Origin: Chaetomium olivaceum
Taxonomy: Eukaryota > Ascomycota > Sordariomycetes > Sordariales > Chaetomiaceae
Assembly (NCBI GenBank): GCA_039881045.1
Contig: JAYWVB010000025.1
Coordinates: 1-64,000, forward strand
Direction of reading: 5' to 3'
Length of the DNA: 64,000 bases
The notes under the pieces: model-generated
What the model was told of the DNA's origin: nothing
What the model saw: the letters and a program-made list of their open reading frames with translations, nothing else
The model's database searches: none
In this document: piece by piece, positions 56,226 to 64,000 of the stretch
Layout of the letters: each line of letters starts with the position of its first letter
Numbering within the stretch: the stretch's first letter is position 1
Position numbers and translations under genes: made by a program

Positions 56226-59200
56226 CCCCCTTTCCCGCCGACCATCCCGATCCCCGCGCTCCGCTTCAGGGTATGCACCACCAGCATGCGGTGCTGCGTC
56301 AGGAACCGCCTGCCCTGCACGACGTTACTAGCGCCGCGGGCGAGCACGGCGGCGCCGACGATGCGGGCGAGCGCGACGAGCAGGGCGTAGTGCTTCTCGA
56401 GGGCGCGCGTGTTGCGCGCGTCGACCTGCAGCTCCGGGTCGGCGGCGAATACGCCCGCGAGCTCGAGCGCGCGGAACAGGCCGGCTTGGAGGACGTATTT
56501 GGCGCCGTGGCGCGCTTGGGCGAGTTGGAGGAGGAGGGCGAGTTTGGCGGTGAGGTATTGTTCGGTTTGGGTGGTGTTGGTGTTGTTGTGGGGGTCTGAA
56601 GGAGCTGCTGATGCCGCTGTTCCGTTTGCTGGGGAGGCGATGACGGCGAGCCAGTCGGTGAGGATGGTCTTGAGGGAGTCGACGAGCACGCCGAGGAAGT
56701 TAAGCCGGTTGAGGGCGTCGATGATGGCCGTGTCGTCGTCGGCTGAGGAGCGGCGTGAGGTGTGCACGAGCGCCGAGAGGAGGACTGTCGCGGCTGTTTG
56801 GCAGGACGTGTCGCTGCCGTAGGCGTCGTCGCAGATGACGTTGAGCAGCCGGTCGCCGTGGAGTTGAATTGCTTTGAGCGTCTTCGTCCGGGCTGTTGCG
56901 ATGCTACGGTTGCGTCCTGCAGTGGCGGCCGCGGTGTCCTTATCGACGACGGCGGTGAGGTAGCGGTAGCAGATGCCGTAGTAGAGCGCCCGGAGCTCCG
57001 CCCCGCCGGCCCACTTGCCGATAGAGCTGAGGCAGACCTGGAAAAGCTGGAAGAGCTTGTCGCTGATGAGGTTGCCGACGGTAAACCTTTCCCTTTCTAC
57101 AACGGACGCAGAGTTGTCATCGTCGTCGTTGAAGTCGAGTTTGAACAGGAGTACCTTAGCGACTCGCGCAAGCTCCAACGCTTCAGCTGGGCTCAGCGTG
57201 CTGTAGGCTTCGAGTGTTGGGAGAATGGCTTGCAGCGCCTGCAATAGGAAAGCCATCTTGGGCGTGCCCTTGAAGTCGTTGGCCTCAAACATGATCAAGA
57301 GCAGGTTTGCCCATGCTTTGAGCAAGCTAAGCCTCGATGCGGCGAATAGCTTCTGGCGGTTCGTAAAGGTTAAGTATTCCACCAAAACCCTCTCTTCTGT
57401 CTCGATAGCGTCAAGGTGCTGTTGGGATGCTACTTGGAACGTGTCCCTGAACTCATTACGCTTCAGCGCGATGGTCTCCCGCACTTTGTGGATGTTGTAC
57501 TGGAGGCCGGCATCGGGATGCTCGACAGCCGACGGCCTCAGGTCGAGGTCCTTGTAGAAGACAAATTGCGGCGGGGGCACATCCCAGGCGGCATCAGGAT
57601 TAAGAAAGTCGAAGAAGTCGAAGATGTTTGCCAGACTGAATGGCTCCTCGCTGTCCATCCTGATCTGTCCGTTCAGGGCATCAAAAATCTGGCGCTTGAT
57701 AGAGGGTATCCTGTTCTGCGAAACGCTGCACAACTCCTTGCCGATGTACTCGAACACCATGGCCCGAGCACCAAGGTAATCGATGTATGCCACCGAGGCG
57801 TTGGAGAGGAGAAACTCGGGGTTGTTTGCCTGTAACTCGTCCCAAGTCAAATCCGGCTGTATCTGTATCTCCCTCAACAGCATATGGAAGAGGAAGTTGG
57901 TGGCTCTCAACTCGTCCATAACCAGACTGCCGGAAAGCGGGGATTTCCAGAGAATTTGCAAGATGCGTAGAATCCGATACTTCAAGGTGATCAGATATCC
58001 GCGCATTCCACGCTCCTCCTCGTACACCGAAATTCCGATGACGATGTTGAGGAGATTGTGGAAAAGGGACTTCTGGGAATCGAAAGCCCCCCTTGGCTCA
58101 ACGCCCAGCCTGTTCAGCTCGCAGTGGAAACCGAGGAGAAGATGCGCGATGGTTGGCTGGTCGGGTGTTGCCTTGAGGCACTCATAGATGAAGTCGAGGA
58201 TAAACAGCTTGATCACATAGCTCTCTGACTCGGCCTCCAGGGCTGGATCTAGAGGGGCAGATATGGTAGCAGCCAGCGAAGCGGCAATGGTATGGCCCTC
58301 GCCGTCCCTCTCGAGCTGGACGATCGCCTTGTTTCGGTGGCCAAGACGACCGGTATCTGGGTTCCACGCCGAGATGATCTTGGGGGACGTAGATATCTTT
58401 TCGAGCAGTTTCAGGCAAGCCAGTGTCAACTCGCCATGCCCAAGATTGCAGTACTTGCCGAGGTCGACCACCAAGTTTAGATGGCTCAGGATACCGTCCT
58501 CGAAGGCGGCGTACGCGGCGTTCGCCACGGAAGGCCGTCGCTGCTTCTCCGACTGGATGACGGGACGCACGAGGTGCAAATAAGTTTCTTGCAGGTCGAG
58601 CGCATGGATCATGACCTGAATGCCCCGCAGAATGCTGAGCACCAAAGGCGAGTCTGGGGATGCAGCACCCAACATAACGGCATCCTGGTGGATGGTGCGG
58701 ATCAGGGCGGTGATGACCTTTTCGTTAAACAGCCACTCCATGACGCGGGCGAAGGGATGAAGGCGGACGTATGTGGCTAGATCAGTTGTTGGCATGGCCA
58801 CATCGATGGCGATATTGCTTTCATTGCCCAGAATGATCAGGTCTTCATTGAAAGTCGATAAGCAAGTCAAGGCGAAATCGAGACAGCTGAGGCGCACTGC
58901 CCTAAGCTGGGCAGGATCTGCCAGCTCCTGAGACTTGTGAGAGAAGACCCGGAAGACAAAGTCGACATAAGGTTCCATCCCTGGTGTTCGGACACTGCTG
59001 CCCAAGTCTTCGGGGAAGGTTAGGCTGTCGTTCAGCCCTTCCGGGCCCTCGAGCGGGGCGAACAGGGAGGCGAGAAGCTGAATAAACGCGTTTGATTCCT
59101 CGAAACCATCGCTGAGATCATTCAAAAGTGCTTCCATGTGCCCCTCTGGACTCAGGGGTTGGCCGAGGTAAGTCATCGGTTGTTGACTCCCCGGATTGGC

Positions 59201-61337
59201 AAGAGTGTGCGTTGCCCAAGCGTCGACATATCTCCACAATATTTCGTTCTCAGGAGGCTGTCTTTGGGTCATTAGCGCCTTGAGAACGTAGAAGATGCAA
59301 GCACGGAGGCGAGCCGGTAATGGACCATCTCCGAGCCTAAACAGAGTGTCAACCAGCCGCATCTCTTCGTCCATCATCATCCTCTGTCGAGCGACTTCGC
59401 TTTCCGTTGCTAGCTTGGCGATGAGCCGCAAGTAGCATTCCAACATCAAAGCGGACTCGGGCTCTGTCTCAGTCAGGTCAACGACTGGTTTGGTGGGGCG
59501 CTGTATGGCGTGTGCTTGTGTCGGGGGTGGCTTATCCCGAAGCTGCTTTGTGAAGTAATCCAGCTCCTTGAAGATCTGGGACCAGGTCAAAGACTGGGAG
59601 CGCTTCATCTTTCCAGAAGATTGGTGACCCTCATCGAGCAAGAAGGTGTGCGCTGCTGTGGCGCATTCCTCGTTGTCAGAGAGGCACTGAAGCATCTCGC
59701 AGAATGCGCTGACAAGCGGGGTGGAAGCTCGTCTTGACGCCCATTGCAAAAAGCCAGCCAGGTTGCTATCCGGATCTTCCCAGAAGGACATGGCCGCCTC
59801 TGGCCTTCCCTCATAGGCATATGATATGATAATTAGGAACCGCTCAAGATCGAGGTCCTGCTCGTGGCTTTGACTGAGCTGCCGTTGTTCATCCTCCTCT
59901 GTCCTCAGCTTGCGGAGCATGTCTGGAAGGTTAGAAATGGAAGCATCCACAAACCCCTCCAAGCGCACCATAAGGATTTGTTGGAGGAAGTGGCTGAAAG
60001 GGAAGGGGTCCGATGCCAACGGAGGGGACTTTCGTTGTAGCCATTGGCGCATGCCCAAGCGTGACGGGTCCTGCCATTCCTGGGACTTGCAGTCCGCAGC
60101 GACTGATAATATGAAGTCGAATGCGCCCTCCTTCAGCGCCTCGATGAACTGCTTGTTCCTCTCGTCATCTTCCTCGTCTAGGTTAATCCCTTGAAAATCG
60201 TAGCTCGTGTCGTCGAGGTACCATCCGCTGTACTCTGCAATCCACCAAGCCCGGACGGCGGCACCGAGGTACGGAAGAGCCCACGAATCATCGGTTTGTT
60301 TGCAGACAACCCGGTTGAGCTGACGCGCTTGTTGGAGATCGCCCACCCCCTCAGTCGAGCCGAACGCTGCAATATAAGCCGCGAGAACCGGGAACAAGTG
60401 GACTAGAAATGTATGAGCAACGTGTCGCGATAATCAAAGTCTGGAGTGCGTCGTATCATACCAAGGAAGTGATCATATCTGTCGACCTTTCTGAGGGCCT
60501 GGAGGAAATCTTGGAAGTCGTTGACTGTCGCGTGGCGTTTCTCTACGGCGGCGTGTAAAATCGCCGCCAAACACTCGTGCTGCTCAACAAGACTTGACCG
60601 CGAGAAGTCGAATGTCTCTTGGTTTTCTGGGCCCCTCACAAGAGCCGCCTGCTGCAGCATGTTCCGGGCAGCGGCCTTTTCGGTCATGTTCTGTAGCATG
60701 GCCCTCACACTCTGCATAGCCTCCATACATCTCGGGACAGCCTTCTGGCCGGATCCTCCCGTGCGTAACTCGGGCGGGGGGATGCCAAAAACCTTGTCCT
60801 CAGCGACGATACCGAATGAGTCTTGCAGGCCTGGTTCAAGATCGTCATCGGCGGCTATCTCGACAATCAGGCGCATGCAGTCAAGCAGATACCTGCGCTC
60901 TTGGTGAAAACGGATGACGGCGCATTCCCACAACGGTCGGCTCTGCGTCTCGGTATCGCCTTCCGCATCGCAATCCAGCAAAATCCTTGCTGACTCGAGC
61001 TCGTCCAGGTCCAAGTCGTCGGCAACTCTGAGGCAGTCGTTCACAAAATCGTCGTTGATGGCGTACTCGTCCTCGCCAACCTTGACCTTCCCTAATTTCA
61101 ACCGTCAGCAACCCTCTCCCTTTCCCGGCGCTGTGTTTGAGTGACACCACATACCTGTCCCTAGGGTTGCTCTGTGGGTCGAGTTTCGGGGGGCTTGTCG
61201 ATCAACTTCTTGAATGCATCGGTTTGCGCGTCCAAAAGTTGCTCCAAAGCCTGCAGGCCTTCGTATCGATGCTGGCGGACGGCGACCAGCTCCCCATGCA
61301 GGGCCTGGAGGGCTTCGAGCGCGCGCAGTTCAGACAT
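55742..61337 (-). CDS. Nucleoporin Nup192 (Nup205 homologue)
   Basis: A scaffold nucleoporin of the inner ring of the nuclear pore. Exon 1 (61155-61337) starts MSELRALEALQALHGELV. The 63-base intron has a GTATGT donor and an ATTAG acceptor. Exon 2 (56006-61091) is about 1,695 codons, with hallmark segments VGEDEYAINDDF, ARILLD, LFPVLAAYIAAFGS and FLQQILMVRLEGF. The total of about 1,757 residues agrees with the family size I recall (about 1,700-1,800). Two indels are visible: one missing base in the G6 run at 61188-61193 (otherwise TAG precedes the donor) and one in the AAA at 60407-60409 (otherwise a stop follows TLLIHF). A polyalanine/Gly run lies near the C-terminus (GCA/CAG repeat). The 3' end is uncertain: a GTATGT donor at 56005 and a CTGCAG acceptor at 55802 would add a short last exon. 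Confidence 0.9.
56194..56226 (+). repeat. (CAG)n coding for polyalanine in NUP192
   Basis: About eleven CAG units on the plus strand read as GCT codons (Ala) on the minus coding strand, in the disordered C-terminal part of Nup192. Confidence 0.85.
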
Positions 61338-62317
61338 GGTCGACGGGGTGAGATGCGCCTCTGCGCATTCTTTTGAGGTCGCAGCCGCGTTATTCGGAAG
61401 CTCGATGCTGTCGGATAGTACCCGGTGCGTCAATGGATGCGGGTGTTGAGCAGTGTCCCAGCACGCGAGTCCCTAGACGACCTGGTTGGTAGGGTGTTGG
61501 ACTGTGTAAGTGTCGAGATTTGAAGGTTTGACGATTCAGGGCCGTCCCGCGCCAAGTTGCCTGCCGATTGGCGCCAAACGGCTGCGCAGTCAACAAAAGA
61601 ATTAGGCGGTGAACCGTTCTGCCGTAGCCCTGCTTGCTGCTGCGCTGCTGGGCGAACACGCCCAGTGGGGCCTCAATCTGGACCGTGCTTTGCCTGCGCG
61701 CACCAGCATAAATGGTCAGAGCTCCTTCCAGGTTCCGCCCCCAGGCTTTTTGAGATGGGACGAGCCTGCCCGTTTTTCAGCCAAAGATGGGTTGGAAGCC
61801 TAAAGCGAGTGGTAAAATCGCAGGTTCTGCTCTCAATAAAATTGAAAATCCCAGACTCCCCGTCCCTTCATCAGCCCGACTCGTGTTATATGAATGAGGT
61901 GGTGCTGTTTGTTGTTGTTTTCTCCAACACACCTCGCGGCCTCTTATTATTCTATAACCAATCTGGATAGGCCTGACGGAACACCCATGTGCGCTGCGCG
62001 TAGCTGCATTTCCGCTCCAGTGCCGCGCGCCTTGTATGTACATACATACATACTACGCTGCCTTCTTGGGCTTCTCTCAACATACTGCCTGACCTTCCCG
62101 GTTCCTTCTTTGACGCTCAAGGTGAGCAATGCTTTTGCTACTGCGTGAAGGATTTGATGGATCGTAGCCGTCATTTCGTTTTGAGCACAAATCTTTGGTC
62201 CTCAATTCCAGCCAACAACGGCTTTCCCGGTCAAACCGGACACGGCCTGGCTCCAAACAAGCGAAGACCTGAAGATCGTTGGCCTCTCCGGTTGACCCTT
62301 AGGCGGAGAAAGCAAAA
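61338..62317. other. Divergent promoter of NUP192 and TEL1
   Basis: About 980 bases between head-to-head genes. Contains a TACATACATACATAC tract (about 62036-62052), CT-rich segments and no convincing open frame. Both genes may share regulatory sequence, but no defined site was identified. Confidence 0.5.
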
Positions 62318-64000
62318 ATGCCACGGCAACCGAAGACGTACAATGGTGACACGGTCAATTTTAAACAGCTCGCTGGTAAGTGATATGTTTGGTCGAGCAT
62401 CGACTCAAGTACATCGTCTGACGCGAGACAACGTCCGTAGTGCGCCTCACAAGTGGGACAATTACAACACGTACCGATGCCATTGCAAGTAAGCCGCAAT
62501 TTCCTACTTACCGGGTGTCCGCATTCTTTAAACTGTGAACTGACCTCGCTTTACGATTGCAGCGTTATTGGGATTTTTCGAGGCCGTCGAACGCGGCTCT
62601 CAGAGGTAGATACTGCCATGCCCCTTAGTGCCCCTTTTTGAGTTGTTGTTGACACAAATAGGAACCCCTTTGATGACAAGTCCTACCACTCCATCTACGA
62701 GGCCTTATTCCGCTGCGCCCTCATAGAGAAAGAGAGCTACTTTACTTCCAAAAAGTCGGCCAAATCCATTGCAAGACTAGAAAAGTGTGCTCGGGCCTTA
62801 CGAACAGCTGTTCGCCATGGAGCTACCAAGATCAGACGCAAGACGGGCAAGGCCATCGTCGATCACATCGCCCAAGTCCTCCCCGGGCCCGATGGAAGCT
62901 ATATTACACCTCTTCTCGAAGACTACGTGAAAACTCTCAGCGCCTTCCTCGAATTCTCCGGCAACGTCGAGAATCTCGCCGTTAGCGAGTCCTGGGACAC
63001 GTGTGCCCTTTTCTGTGTCGAGGCCCTTTACCGCTACCTTGAGACGGGCGATCGGGAGAGTGGTTCCCTGTCTCGCGCCTCTCCGGCTCCAGGGCCGAGT
63101 CTCAGGTCTGGTTCCGTTGCCCTACTACAGGGATCCGGTCAAATTGGTGGCATGATGGCCCTTGAGTTCTTGACATGTCTCGGCCTTCTCGTAGCCGCTC
63201 CAAACGCGCCGGTGTCGAGAAAAGCAGACAAGATCTCAACCGTGGTGCTGCAGATCCTCCAGCTCCGGCAAATGAAAATCGGAGAGCTGCAAAAAGTGGC
63301 CTTCTCGACCTTCAAGCTGGTCTTCCAACGCACTCAGGCTGACGACGTTGCCTTGTCTAAGACGCTGGCCAGGAATATGATCCCTCTGGTTTCGTATTGG
63401 TGGCAGCCTCGTGCTCTCTCACGAGACGCAATGTTGAATTCTGTCCGCGATGAAATGCTCAAGACGATTTACGGGACACATCTTTACGTCGAGAGCCTGC
63501 TTCGGGATGCCACTGATGAATCTTTCTTTCAAGATGTCGAGGATCTGCTGGACTCTTTATGGTCCGACTATTCAAAACGCGAGGACCGCGCCCGCCTCCA
63601 ACTCGACGATGTGACCTTCACCAGGTTGCGTTTACCCGAGGACTACCCTTCTACCGCCGTTTTCAGCCTCCGTCCCTACAATCAGGCAGGCGAGCAGAAC
63701 TGGGCTCTTCTTGAGAACCTCGCAATTCTGGAGGCTGCTTACTCGCGGTACGCCCAGCGAGAGCACAGCCAACAGCAACCCGACCATGGCCAGCCCCGGA
63801 AGAGACGCCGAGTAGCCGGCAGTGCCAACAGGATACTCCAGAAGATCAAGTCATTGGACCCTGCGGTTCGTCTATCTGCTCTGCAACTCCTACCATTCCT
63901 AGCCAAACGGAAGCCGCTTTTGTTAGAAGACATCTCCGAGGCGATGGCAGACTTGTCGAAGTCCGTCACCGCTAAGCAGGGTGCGGTCGCATCTTGGGCG
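62318..64000 (+). CDS. Tel1/ATM-type checkpoint kinase, N-terminal part (runs off the window)
   Basis: A PI3K-like kinase for DNA double-strand-break and telomere signalling. Only the N-terminal ~496 codons of roughly 2,900 are in view. Four exons: 62318-62375, 62441-62488, 62563-62605, 62662 to the edge. All splice in phase, with a CTGAC branch site at 62418-62422 in intron 1. The start is MPRQPKTYNGDTVNFKQL. The first joined exons give a TAN-like segment (RLTSGTITTRTDAIATL, about residues 20-37), the N-terminal motif of Tel1/ATM. Helical repeats follow, with family-typical text (YEALFRCALIEKESYF, IDAPV-like HEAT units, GKAIVDHIAQVLPGPDGSY, ESWDTCALFCVEALYRYL). No frame breaks were seen in this part. 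The kinase domain lies outside the window. Confidence 0.85.

Overview
The window is nuclear DNA of a filamentous ascomycete. It has GC-rich genes with short introns (about 45-130 bp, GTAAGT-like donors, CTGAC/CTAAC-like branch sites, CAG/TAG acceptors), Kozak-like starts, and typical Pezizomycotina families (Zn2Cys6 regulator, HeLo-domain protein, Nup192, Tel1, mitochondrial DNA polymerase gamma). The overall look suggests Sordariomycetes, probably Sordariales/Chaetomiaceae; that placement is inference from protein resemblance recalled without a search.

Layout: 1-3056 long leader/promoter; 3057-4930 C2H2 zinc-finger regulator (+); 6151-7410 secreted isochorismatase-like hydrolase (-); 9450-10619 decayed SET-domain gene (+); 11435-13573 DUF1760/Yap1-binding-protein-like protein (+); 14002-14033 5' half of a tRNA-Leu; 14721-18694 GT1/GT28-fold glucosyltransferase (+); 20348-21769 single-pass membrane protein with a PAN-like ectodomain (+); 22175-24504 secreted type-B carboxylesterase (-); 25200-27125 HeLo domain plus pseudokinase (-); 29571-31810 Zn2Cys6 regulator (+); 33587-35961 half-size ABCG transporter (+); 36388-38339 unknown AT-hook-bearing protein (+); 39003-39796 NDUFA12/NDUFAF2-family complex I factor (-); 40517-42978 calponin-homology coiled-coil protein (+); 43749-47286 DNA polymerase gamma (-); 48100-50863 PL26-type rhamnogalacturonan exolyase with many frame breaks (-); 53325-54717 SLX8-like RING protein (+); about 55742-61337 nucleoporin Nup192 (-); 62318 to the right edge, N-terminus of the Tel1/ATM kinase (+).

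There is no obvious biosynthetic cluster. The genes are mostly independent housekeeping or regulatory genes: genome maintenance (Tel1, SLX8-like), nuclear pore (Nup192), mitochondria (polymerase gamma, complex I factor), secreted hydrolases (isochorismatase-like, esterase, PL26), and a possible regulator/transporter pair (Zn2Cys6 + ABCG). The most biologically striking locus is the HeLo-pseudokinase gene, whose architecture parallels animal MLKL.

A cross-cutting feature is that many otherwise intact genes are broken by single indels, mostly one missing base in a homopolymer run and twice one extra copy of a 4-bp GCGA/TCGC unit. Splice phase and exon length become consistent when each is allowed for. 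This points to base-call/assembly errors in most genes, against which the SET-domain gene and the 5' half of the PL26 gene stand out as much more heavily damaged.
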